A DNA stretch of 64,000 nucleotides from Trissonchulus latispiculum (Eukaryota; Nematoda; Enoplea; Enoplida; Ironidae): the NCBI GenBank assembly GCA_030248195.1, contig JASAND010024069.1, forward strand, positions 1 through 64,000, in the 5' to 3' direction. The position numbers were made by a program, and so were the translations under genes. Positions 52,440 through 63,500 of the stretch are shown here, in pieces. The stretch's first letter is position 1. The number at the start of each line of letters is the position of its first letter. Under the pieces are notes generated by a model, which did not search any database, was not told the DNA's origin, and saw only the letters and a list, made by a program, of their open reading frames with translations.

Positions 52440-53837
52440 GGGGGGGGGGGCTACGAATTTCACTAAAAGTTCGATGTTGGAAAAGCTAGCTAGTCTTTTG
52501 CCACATAATAGTATTAGGTTTAGTGTAAAATAGTTTAAAGTTTGAAAGAATTCCATGCAGCATAGCGTCCTGTGGAGCCATCAGAAGTTGGTGTTGTCGG
52601 TCCAAAGCTCGACATGACACGTATACAAACTTCGCCTCGCCCTGGTCGCTATGTGCAAGGCACGGTACCAAAATTTTCAGGAATTAGTTCTGACATATAG
52701 TGCTTTGATATCATGTGAAATAATCTCTAGACCATTGCCTACTTTTCTGTGCTATACGATCAAAGTGCGAAAAATTGGGTGTTGTAGGTATATACGGGTG
52801 GAGGTTAACTAACGTCTAATGAGCTGTGGTTTACCGAATGAGCCAAATTTTGCTGCAATTAATACTCCAAGTATCTGTCTTAACTTTGGTATAAATGACG
52901 TGATTTTGTTAATCCCTGCGTTCGCAGTGCTGGATTATATTACTGATATTGCCGCTGTTATTTGGTGCCATTTCGAAGATGTGAGCCAATTACTCCAAAG
53001 TACTGTGGCAGAATCGGCTGAAACTTTACACATTACAGGCCAGTGAGTGTACCAAGATGTGCCGAAAGCTATGTCACCAAACCTCGCTCCAATGTTTAGA
53101 AATGCTAGATTGATTTCTCAAAGTATGGATTGCGATCGCTCCAAAAAGCTCTAAGACAGTTGTAAGCGCATTCTGAACGAAGGAAGCGTCATATCGAAAA
53201 ACGGATTTCATATTCGGGTTCAGCAGGTCAAATAACCCCTATAACCACCTTTTCGGCAAAATCGGAGACAAAAAATTTTTTGACCCCATTTTTACTGTGC
53301 TTAGCTAGCTTTTCAGGCCTAAAAATAAGGGTTCTTTCTTAACAAAAAGATTGCTAGCACACTAACCAGAAAACCAAAACCCTTGAAACTCACAGACAGT
53401 TTGCCCCTATTAGAGCCTAATATTTGGTAAAAAGCTGGGGTAGGCTAGGGGCTGTCAATTTTATTAGATCAAAAACGGCGCACGGTCACTTTGCAACTTT
53501 TTGCCAAATTTCAAACTTTGAGCTGCTATAGCTGAAGAAGGAAGCAACGCTCGAAAGCTGGAATACTTTTAATATTTAGCACTAGTAACACTTAACATTT
53601 ATGGCTGAAAGTTTTAGAATTGGTCAAACCGTTAATCCACCAGAGCTGAAAAAACCTTTTTGAAAAATCCCATTTTTCGAACTAAAATTTGTACTTTGGC
53701 GTCCTGCCAAAAACGGTGTATATGAGATATATTGTTGCCCACCCTAAACTTTTTTAATTTGATATGTTGGCTAACGTTGGGGGGAAAAGTAGGTCTCTCC
53801 GACGATGTTGTGCCAACCCGTTCGTAGCCCCCCCCCC
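52440..53837. mobile_element. piggyBac-like nonautonomous element, family 2 (1.4 kb)
   Basis: TTAA (52436-52439) is followed by a G-run and CTACGAA. The right end is TTCGTAG, a C-run and TTAA (53838-53841). A diverged copy lies in inverse orientation at 58827-60060. ORFs inside are not conserved between copies. Confidence 0.75.
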
Positions 53838-53862
53838 CTTAAGGAGTATGGCGTGTCCTTGA

Positions 53863-54073
53863 GGATGTGTGCCCAATCAGATACCAGTATTTTGATCCCC
53901 CTAACGAAGGAATGTTACTTGATCAATCCTGTGCCTTTTATATACAGTCTTCCGTTCGAGCTGACTTGGTCGACTACGTCTGCAACAGTTCTAACGATAT
54001 GCCTCTTAAGCCTTTGTGCCAAATCCGATGTTATGATATCAGAAGCACTTGTGGTAAACGCTTTTATAACTAA
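53863..54073 (+). CDS. Cys-rich terminal exon, weak Frizzled-CRD-like pattern
   Basis: After a possible CTTGAG acceptor, 68 codons run to a TAA (54071-54073). Seven Cys are present, including the ending Leu-Cys-Gln-Ile-Arg-Cys-Tyr-Asp-Ile-Arg-Ser-Thr-Cys, which resembles the Cys-x3-Cys-x6-Cys end of Frizzled-type extracellular domains. Composition and Cys spacing look like real secreted protein. The family-2 MITE lies immediately upstream, presumably in its intron. The earlier exons are not identified. It could be the end of the lectin gene or of a separate one. Confidence 0.4.
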
Positions 54074-54642
54074 CCAAAACTTCGGCAACACTGATTACAC
54101 GTGAGCAGTGAAGCCTATTTTACCTTCCCACGAAGTGTTGCGAATGTGTAAAACATAAGCTCTACCAAACTACTCTACCATCAGCCGACTGTTGAATCAA
54201 GTCTGCTCATAGGTCAAGAATGTGTGGCGAGCTTCTTCCTTTTGAGTCAGTTCAACTGACGTTGTATACAAAATGTTAGCTTCCTACCTAGCCTTTGCAG
54301 GGTAAGGCAAACCTGCAATAAAATACGCTTGCAATCAGAAACTGGCATGCAGAGGCTCAGCCCACTGGTCAATCGGGGCAGCAACCTAGTGACGGCAAAC
54401 CAAAAAAGCGCATTGTCCCGCACAACATACACATTGCAAGCCAATTGATTATAGGCAGCTGCCATGTCCAGTTTAACATAAATGCTGATTGCCTGGGCAT
54501 GCTGGTAGTTATCGATCTATAAAAACTGCAGCAGCGGCTATTGAAAATATGTCAGGAATATTGGATAAGGAGGTCGCATTTGGGAACTAACCACTTTCTC
54601 ACGGATGAGGGGAGGTCCTTTTTGCAGACCACGACAGTCTAG
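54074..54642. other. No supported gene
   Basis: A - strand ORF at 54247-54465 has no recognisable feature. Nothing else seen. Confidence 0.5.
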
Positions 54643-56608
54643 AGCCTAGTTCACAGTCATCAAGTCAAGTCACGCTAAGTCACGTCACGTCACGTCAAGT
54701 TAAAGTCAAAGCCAAATTAAGTCAAGTCAAAAGTACGCGAAGGCATTCAGAACAGAAGTCACAATGCTCCGCCCAGTGTGAGAATTTGACTAATCAAAGT
54801 CAACCGTCTTTATGGGGGGGGTCACTTTGGTCAAAAATCGATAGTCACGGATTTCGCTCATTTTCACACATAATATACCCCCATATGTTCTCAAAAATAA
54901 CTTAGAATATTAGCGTTCGAAGTCAAACTGTGACAGAGTTATTCAGGTTCAAAGCCGGAAAACTTGAAAATTGAGGTGATGAGCCCTGCAAGGTCAGGTG
55001 GAGACCAAACGCGACCGAGAACAGGGTTAACCGATACACCAAATTAAAGCCTTTACTAGGTAATATTTAAGTGCAGACGTGGCTCAAGGCCAGCTATCCA
55101 GGCGTCCATAGTGCATGCTTGAGTGATGCACTGACCTAACCTTGCAGGTCTGCCCAGTATAACTTTAACTCGTTTAATCTTGCACAGACAACATTTTAGA
55201 CCCATGGTTCTATGATAAAAGTTGCTTCCCGTTCCATTAGCTATCGATTGATACGAATTTTGGCTATATTTGGAAAAATCTTAAAATTGACATTTTTCAC
55301 CTATAAAGATCAAAGGCGCCGCCACAGCAGCATGTTCAATATTAACGCATTAGTTGTTGGAATCATTATGTAACAGACATAGATATATTAATTAATCTGC
55401 CAAGTTTGGTGATTTTTTACCACATAATGAGTGAGAAATACTCAAAAGAGTGTGAAAATTATGAAACATGGCCATTTTTAGCAAAATTTGCTGTTTTTGT
55501 GGCAAGTTTTTTGAGCTTACTGTAAATGATAGAAACATGCGAGTACTTTCACAAGACGTGAGTTTATGCGGAGAGTGCAGCTATGTATTGGCCGTTTCTG
55601 TAGCTTTTGTCATCGTTCAGGAAAAGCAAAAGAGTATCGTAGGTCCTGTTTTTCATGGTCCAAAAATCGCCGATTTTCCAAAATTCTGACTTTAAAAATT
55701 CGCCAAAAATCCAATACTCAACAGAATCGCTTCAGAGGAGATAGCTGCACTCTACAATATGTCCTTAATGGTTCTGAAAAGGTTTCAGAGCTCTGACTTT
55801 TATATAGCGAAAAATTTTTCTGCCACAAACTTTTTAACCTAACTTTTTCATTTTCCTATGTTTAACACATGTCGAGGTCACCTTTGAGGGCCTGTAGTGT
55901 ACAGAACGATAGAAGCAATATTTAGCAAAACGCTCTTGTCTTGTTTCGCGGACCCATGGGGACTGACTACAAAATATGTGAAAATGAGCAAAAGCGGAGA
56001 TGGTCGAAAAATCGGCAAATAAGTGTCCCCCCCCTTAAGTTCCGTCCAAAATTTTGCCCAACTGGTGATAGTTTGCTTAATGATGAGTACTTAGAATAAT
56101 AAAAAGTTTAGTTTAAGAAATTAAAACATTTAAAACAACGTTTATGATTCTATTGCTAAATTAAATGCAATAAGTTTTGAGAAAAATCTGCTAAACAAAA
56201 AGTGTGACGTTAAAATTTTGTTTTCACAATTGTATCTTTTATTTCAATTTCAATTTATTTTTACAATCAAAGTAATCCGAGTATCTTCAGTAGAGTCGTG
56301 TTAATAGTAGCTTTTTCGTAGTAGTATTCACAGATTCAAATCGTCAAACGAAACAACACCAAACACACGGCACAAATTAATTGCGCCTGTTTGGTGTACA
56401 GACTATACACATGTTCGATCTGATTGGCTGAATTTTCAAGTTTTCAAGTCAAAGTAGACCGTTGGTCTACTTTGATTTGGGGGAGGGCTTCAAGTCAAAG
56501 TCCAGTCAAGTCAAGTCAAGTCAAAGCTATCTGTGAACGCTGACTTTGACCTGACGAGACTTGATTTGACTTGACTTGACGCGAAACTTGGTGGCTGTGA
56601 ACTAGGCT
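54643..56608. mobile_element. TIR element with TCAAG repeats, containing a piggyBac-like copy
   Basis: Ends AGCCTAGTTCACAG and inverted CTGTGAACTAGGCT, with further similarity inward (CA(T/C)CAAGT). Subterminal regions carry many TCAAG/TCACG pentamer repeats in opposite orientation. The family-1 piggyBac-like element (54814-56034) lies inside. No TSD resolved, no transposase. Confidence 0.6.
54814..56034. mobile_element. piggyBac-like nonautonomous element, family 1, copy 2
   Basis: End-to-end relative of the element split by Polinton 1. G-run plus GTCACT at the left (TTAT in place of TTAA) and a C-run plus TTAA (56035-56038) at the right. Position about 55108-55113 (CATAGT) is the unoccupied counterpart of the Polinton 1 target. 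Confidence 0.85.
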
Positions 56609-57456
56609 TAAATCTAAAATTACAGAAGCGGCAAATCTCCAAACTGCAATTTTCCGGCAAAGAAGAGAGCTTGTATACTGTAGAAAGACCGTAGATCGTA
56701 CAATAATGTGGAGAAATCTATTACCCATTCTTGTCGAGCTGCCCGTCTACAGGCACGCAACAGTGGCAAGCTTCTGTCATACTGAAATCGGACGAACTAA
56801 AGTGTCCTAAGAAAGCTCCTCCAGACTTACAAGGCAAGATTTCCGGTTCATGGACTTCGGAAATTAACAAATATGAAAACTTTCCCTTGGCTGGAAACGA
56901 CAAATTTTAAAATTTTCCCATGATGAGTGCAAGTTTTAGTCAAAAATTATATAAAGCTTCTGAAACGAGGACCTGTTAGGCCAAATTCTAGGGCCATGTA
57001 TCGAAATATTCTATCGATCAACACTACTTGGGATCTTGCAACAGGTATATACATGATGCAGAATATAATTGTGGATATTCTTGAAGATTTATTAAGGAAA
57101 GTTTTGAGACGCAACTGTTGCTCAATCCCGATTTTTAAAAACAACTTAAAAATCGGACTTATTTCATAAGTCAATTTAGGATTAGCCGGAGAAGGTAGAA
57201 TATTAAACCTAACCAGACCCGAATAAATCAGCTGCCAGGGTTCGTATACAAGTTTGCAATACAGGAAACGTAATGCATCTCGATAAGCTTATTCCTCTTC
57301 TTCATGCTTCAGCTTCACACCGTAGACGCGTTGCTTGCTGATACTCGTATTGATTATCTTAAACGTGAACATTTATTTCGATCAACAGATCGGAGTTAGT
57401 TCATAGAAACGATAGACCACCCATACATCATCTTTCTTTAACTCAAACTTCCACAG
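56609..57456 (+). other. Possible degraded exons, none called
   Basis: 56626-56820 and 56800-56909 are open in different + frames with protein-like composition, and an AAATTACAG acceptor lies at 56625. No domain pattern and no consistent splice chain, so I do not call a gene. Confidence 0.3.
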
Positions 57457-57492
57457 ATGGCCGCCGCTGCAAGAAACTGAGTTGCCGTTGCA
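57457..57492 (+). CDS. Short Cys-rich exon
   Basis: A CTTCCACAG acceptor precedes 36 bp encoding Gly-Arg-Arg-Cys-Lys-Lys-Leu-Ser-Cys-Arg-Cys, then a GTAGGA donor in phase 1, matching the acceptor phase of 57601. The Leu-x-Cys-Arg-Cys-Thr-Gly end it would form with the next exon resembles the end of that exon's own domain, suggesting a preceding domain copy. Confidence 0.45.
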
Positions 57493-57600
57493 GTAGGATG
57501 ACTGGCGACGTATGTAGGATTTTTGTTTTAAAAAGGGTTAGTTACAGTTTTGGCATTTGGTGTCTACATATTTACACATTTACAATAATTGTTTTTTCAG

Positions 57601-57936
57601 CTGGAAGAATGGTAAGAGGGTATCTGTACCGGCTGGGCGATGAAAACAAAAACTGTGATACTGTATGTCAGGAACATAACATGCAGTGTAGCTACGACAA
57701 CTATGATTTAACATTTACTGAAGAATTCACCATAATTGAAAGCTTGGCTGCACCGCAAGGATTCACGTCTTGTCTACAGGCAGTTCCTTCACCGGGATCG
57801 ATAATGGGAAATCCTTGTGTAAACTTCGATGAGGTTTCAGAACAGTGCACCATCTATCAAAGTGACAATACACCTGATTGCGCTACAGCAGTATTCAAAA
57901 ACAGACGATTGTGTCGATGTACAGGACCTGTGCATT
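57601..57936 (+). CDS. Cys-rich extracellular domain exon
   Basis: A 336-bp exon between a GTTTTTTCAG acceptor and a GTAAGT donor (phase 1 on both sides). It encodes about 111 residues with ten Cys: Arg-Leu-Gly-Asp-Glu-x4-Cys-Asp-x-Val-Cys near the start, a central Ser-Cys and Pro-Cys pair, and Arg-Arg-Leu-Cys-Arg-Cys-Thr-Gly at the end. A domain with a Leu-Gly-x-x-x-x-x-Cys-x-x-x-Cys start and an Arg-Arg-Leu-Cys-x-Cys end recurs in secreted proteins of diverse eukaryotes, but I cannot name it. A symmetrical phase 1 exon is typical of a shuffled extracellular module. The mucin exon follows in matching phase. Confidence 0.75.
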
Positions 57937-58826
57937 GTAAGTGCTCGTGATGACTTTACTCCATAGCTATCGCGTCTTTATTCCATTCGTAATTACAAAC
58001 TAGTTGCGGGGTCGAGATTGAAAATGATTTGAATGACGTACACACTCTTGCGACTGTAGAAGCTTATATAGTAAATTCATCGACACGAAGCACATATAAA
58101 TACTAACATTTGGTCCTCACAAGGGTAAGATTCGAACTGATATATTTGGATTAGTGCGACTGCGGCTGGCAAAGCAACCCTGCAGCCTACCCAGAAGGCT
58201 TACTTATTATACCGTTGTATCGAAGAGTTGCTGCAACTTTGAACAATACAGGATACAGGCCAAAGTTCAGTCAAGAGCCTACCTGCTCACCCATACTATA
58301 AAGTTTTGATATTTACAATTTGTAAAATCTAATCTCTGTGGCAGTGTGTCACAACAAATCAGTGCCTGTGATACAATTTGTTAAATGCTTCCGAATCATT
58401 AGGCCACAAAGCTTGAATGAGATAAGAAGGTTTCCACCGCAACAACTAATTTCTTTTGCAACTTTCAGCGGAAAACTGTTCCTTAATTGAGCAGTCCTGA
58501 CCCAGGTTCTGTCCGTGACACCAGAACATAAGGTTTTTTTAATGGAATTTCAAGTGCAGTATTTTAAGTAAACAAGGGCATGTGCTTGTAATACTACGAT
58601 TTTTCTTTCTTACGTGCACAATTATCACTATAGGACCATTCCGAGCTTTCGATGGTAAATTCCTTAATCAGTTCACCGTTATCGATTACGGCTTTTTCGT
58701 AGGTATTTTCTAAACAATAACCACTGATTGTTTCGAGATACTAATGAACATAGTTCAGTTAAGCTTAATGCTCCTTAAAACCTCTCTTTATACTGGATTT
58801 AAATAAATAACGGTCAAACCTGCGTT
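57937..58826 (+). other. Intron between Cys-rich and mucin-like exons, 5' part
   Basis: Begins GTAAGT. No exon recognised. Confidence 0.5.
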
Positions 58827-60060
58827 AGGGGGGCACGAGCATGTTGGCACGACATCTTGGAAAGAGTTACTTGTCACAAGGTTAGCCAACATACGAGATA
58901 AAAAGTTTGGGTAGGCATGTCTAATATACACCATTTTGGCAGACTTCCAAAGTGAAGGTTTCGATGTTCGAAAATGGGTTTTTCAAAAAACTTATTTCAG
59001 CTCTGGTGGATTACGGTTTGACTATATCAGAACTTTTTATCACAAATGTATAATGTCACTACACCTACATACTAAAGCATTCTGGCTGTTGAGTGCTGCT
59101 TCCTTCCTCAACTGGTGAAAGCTTGAGATTTGGCAAAAAGTGGTGAGGCGACCGTGCGCCGTTTACAGTCTAGGAAAATTGACAGCAACTAGCCTACTCC
59201 ATCTTTTTACCTATAATTAGGCTCTAATAGGGGTAAAATGTGGCTAAGTTTCGGGGGTTTTGGTTTTCCGATGTGGTTAGCTCACATTTTGTTGAGAAAT
59301 AAACTACATTTTTCTAAATAATAAACAACCTGGAAGTAAGTTAAAAGCGTTTTTGTGAAAGCGTTAAGCGGATCTAAGTGAGATTAATTATACTCTATTC
59401 TTGTCATGAAAGAGTTGACTCTACTCTTTCTTGAAACACTGGAGACTGGAGAGTGACTTAGTGACCCAACTTCGTGCACGTTTTGGTACTCCACTGGCTT
59501 GTAATGTGCAAGGTGTCAAGTGATTTTGCCGAAGTACTTTGGTGTACTGACCAACATCTTCAAAATGTCATCAAAAAGTATCGATAGCATCAATAATGTA
59601 ATTTAGCAGCAATTAACGATACCGCGCAATTTTCACAAAACTTGGGACAGACACTTCATGCATTAACTGGAGAAAATTTGAGCTCATTTGGTTAACCACT
59701 GTTCATAAGACCTTAGTAAATCTCAACCTGGAGGAACATATCATGCCCAATTTTTCCCGCACAGAAAAGTACACATTATTGGTCTAGGCGTTTTATTTTG
59801 CTCGGTAGCAAAGCACTATATGTCAAGGCTATCTCCGCAAATTTGGGCGCCAGACATACCTTGCACATAGCGTTTAGGGCGAAGTGAAGTGTGTATGCGT
59901 GTTGTGTCGACGATTTGACCGAGAGTATTAGGTTGTAAAGGCTCCACAGGACGCTACGCCCCATGCATTCTTTCAAACTTTAAACTAATTTGCACTGAAC
60001 CCAATACTATTTTGTAGCAAAAGACTATAGCTAGCTTTTCTAGCATTCAACTTTTACTTA
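58827..60060. mobile_element. piggyBac-like element, family 2, inverted diverged copy
   Basis: Reverse-complement similarity to 52440-53837 over most of its length. Shared landmarks are the GTTGGC..ACAT..GAGAT block, GACCGTGCGCCGTTT, TAGGCTCTAATAGGGG and TCCACAGGACGCTACG. The G-run survives at the left (AGGGGGGCACGA); the other end has decayed. Confidence 0.75.
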
Positions 60061-60159
60061 AAATCGTAGACCACCTTCTTAATTGAGAGTTTTATGGCAT
60101 ACTGCAAGGGAAGCAGGCATAGGAAAGATTGATAAGCCTGCAATGGGAGTTCAGCTGAT

Positions 60160-60400
60160 GGTCCCGTGGTGTAGTGGTTAGCATGTCTGACTCTAGAGCA
60201 GAAGGGCCGTGGTTCGATCCCCGGCGAGACCAATTCTTTACTTTCAGTGGTGAGTGAAAAGCTGAACCTCCCTCTTCCCTTCTCTCTTCTAGGTCCTGGT
60301 TTTGTGGGTACAAGGGTGCCTGACGCCTCCCGGTCGGGCTTGTCCTTGGTTTCGTCATGGTCCACCACCCTGGTAGAAGCGCTACAATACTAAAGCAAAA
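60160..60400 (+). mobile_element. tRNA-Gln-like SINE head and body
   Basis: 60160-60231 has tRNA length (72 nt), acceptor GGTCCCG/CGAGACC with one mismatch, A box TGGTGTAGTGG and B box GGTTCGATCCC. It is close to tRNA-Gln, but the anticodon reads CTA. The T stem has two mismatches and the anticodon stem one. A non-tRNA body with a pyrimidine-rich stretch and CCGGTCGGGCTTG follows. A tRNA-derived SINE is more likely than a working tRNA. Confidence 0.55.
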
Positions 60401-60562
60401 CCTGAGTCAAATCATTCAAACAAGAGCTCAAATTTGCTTTACAGAATATATTTTTAAATTGTAGGTTGACATTTAACTCAGCAAGGTTTAATAATGTCAA
60501 GCAATTAGCGAGTTTCCATCACTATTGACAGAAGCACATCCAGAAACTGTAACAAATTTTAG

Positions 60563-63500
60563 TTAACGATAACCCAACTTCAAGTGACAATCTCGCGGAG
60601 ACTGTAACTGAAAATCCTTTGTGTGCACCAACAACCTCGACTTCAACTAGTACTACTAGTTCCAGCACGTTTACGTCAACAACAACTGCCACCTCTACTA
60701 TATCTGCCCCCGTATCGCCTTCTGCCAGCCCTATATCCACAATCACTATATTTATCGTAAGCGCTACTACCAGTACCGCTTCTACAAAGACTATTTCCTC
60801 CACAACCACATTAGTCACGACTAAGTCCGCTACAATTACGCCCATCGCGAGTACATCCACCGCGACCTACACTACTGCTACTGTGAGCATGTCTACCATG
60901 ACTAGTTCAACTGCACCCACCATCACTACATTCACCATAACTGCCTCCACTGCGATTACTTTTACTACCACCACCGAACTCACCGCGACCTCTTCCACCA
61001 CAGCTACACTAACCACGACTGATTCATTCACGGTCACGCCAATTATAAGTGCATCCGGAGCCACAATCACGACATCTGTCGCGGTCGTTCCAACCACGAC
61101 TAGTTCTTCTACCTCGACTGCATACACAATCATTACATCCGTCATAGTCGCGTCCACAACGATTACTGTCACCACCACCACCACTGTAACAGCGACCGTT
61201 TTCACAACAACGACAACGTCTATCACGATCATTTCAGTAGCAAGTTCATCCACCCCGACCATAACTAGATCAACTACCACTTCATCTATCGGGACCACAT
61301 CCAGGACAGCTATATACATCCAGAATTACAACGTTAATCATAATCTCGTCCACCACAACTACCTTTACCACCACTACAGCGATTATGGCCACAACCACTA
61401 CTACGTGCACATTGACTACATCCTCCAAAGCATCGTCTACCGCAATCAATTCCATCATGACTACATCGACTACCACTTTAACCTCGACTATAATCGCTGC
61501 ATCAATCATAACCGACTCCAACACGCCGACTTTCATCACCACCACTACAACTACGATCGTTTCCACTACAAATATATTCAACACCGCTACATCCAGTTTC
61601 GCCCTGTCCACCACTACTATTTCCACATTGGCTATATCCGCCAAGACATCATTTTGGGTTTTCTTCCCTACCAGTTTGAGCATGCCTACTGCTGTCACTT
61701 CCTCCACGACAACCACCTCCACGCCTGCTTCCACTTTGACTATCACGACGACTACCGTCACGACAGCCTTCACCATGATTACTTCCACAGCGACTACAAC
61801 AATCATAACCGCGTCCACCACGATAATCATCACCATCATCAATCCAACAACAGCACTTTCCACTACGACTGCTCCCACCACAACTACTTTCACCATGATT
61901 TCTTCCATCCCGGCAATTGCCATCACAAATTTTCCCACTACAACTACTACTTCGACCATGATTACTGCCACCACGGCTGCTTCCAGTACTACCACATCCG
62001 TCAAAACCATGTCCACAACTTTTGCTTCCATCACGACTACTACCTCCAAACCACTTCCACCACGGCTGGCACCACAACTAGTACTTCTAGTATCACTACT
62101 TCCACCTCGGTTACTTCCACTGCGACTGCATCCATTACCAATTCTACCACGATTACACAAACAAAAACGACGTCCTTCATGAGCAGGTCCTCCGTAACCA
62201 CGACCATGCCCACCGCGCAATCTTTCCTGACTGCTTCCAATATGACCACTTCTGCCACATCTGCTACGACAAACACGTCTACTATGACAACAACAACAAC
62301 AGCATCCATTACAATCACTGTAAATACAAACACTTCCTCTCCGACCACGTCCACTTCTACGTCCACTGCAACCAAGTCCACGTCCACCCCCACTACTTCG
62401 TCCACTTCTACAACGTGCACATCCACTTCCGCGTCTCCTTGCACCCTGACCAGCTTCATTTCTACTTCCAGTCCGACCGCGTCAACATCCACTTCAACAC
62501 AGACCACGCCCACTTCCACTTCCCTTCCTACCACTTCCACTTCCATTTCCCTCCCTACCACGTTCACTTCCGTTCCTAGCACGTCCACTTCCAGTTCGCT
62601 TCCTACCACGTCCACTTCCATTTCCCTCCCTACCACGTTCACTTCCGTTCCTAGCACGTCCACTTACACTTCCCTTCCTACCACGTCCACTTCCATTTCC
62701 CTCCCTACCACGTTCACTTCCGTTCCTACCACGTCCACTTCCATTTCCCTCCCTACCACGTTCACTTCCGTTCCTAGCACGTCCACTTACACTTCCCTTC
62801 CTACCACGTCCACTTCCAGTTCCCTTCCTACCACGTCCACTTCCATTTCCCTCCCTACCACGTTCACTTCCGTTCCTAGCACGTCCACTACCACTTCCCT
62901 TCCTACCACATCCACTTCCACTTCCCTTCCTACCACGTCCACTTCCATTTCCCTCCCTACCACGTTCACTTCCGTTCCTAGCACGTCTACTTACACTTCC
63001 CTTCCTACCACGTCCACTTCCATTTCCCTCCCTACCACGTTCACTTCCGTTCCTAGCACGTCCACTTCCACTTCCCTTCCTACCACGTCCACTTCCATTT
63101 ACCTCCCTAAAACGTTTATTTCTGTTCCTAGCACGTCCACTTCCAGTTCCCTTCCTACCACATCAACTTTCACTTCCCTTCCTACCACGTTCACTTCCAT
63201 TTCCTTTACTACATCATTCTCTTCCACTTCACTCCCCACCACATCCACTTCCACGTCCCTTCCTACCACGTTTACTACCACTTCCCTTCCTACCACGTCC
63301 ACTTCCACTTCCCTTCCTACCACGTTCACATCCACTTCCCTTCCTACCACATCCACTTCCACGTCCCTTCCTACCACATTCACTACCACTTCCCTTCCTA
63401 CTACGTTCACTACCACTTCCCTTCCTACCACGTTCACTTCCACTTCCCTTCCTACCATGTTCACATCCACTTCCCTTCCTACAACGTCCACTTCCATTTG

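Noticed and set aside
56927..57174. Overlapping small ORFs on both strands
   Set aside because: Neither has domain, start or splice support.
61385..62182. A separate 265-codon Ser/Thr ORF in another + frame
   Set aside because: It is the shifted repeat frame inside the long exon, and it ends in an unrelated Leu/Pro/Arg-rich tail.
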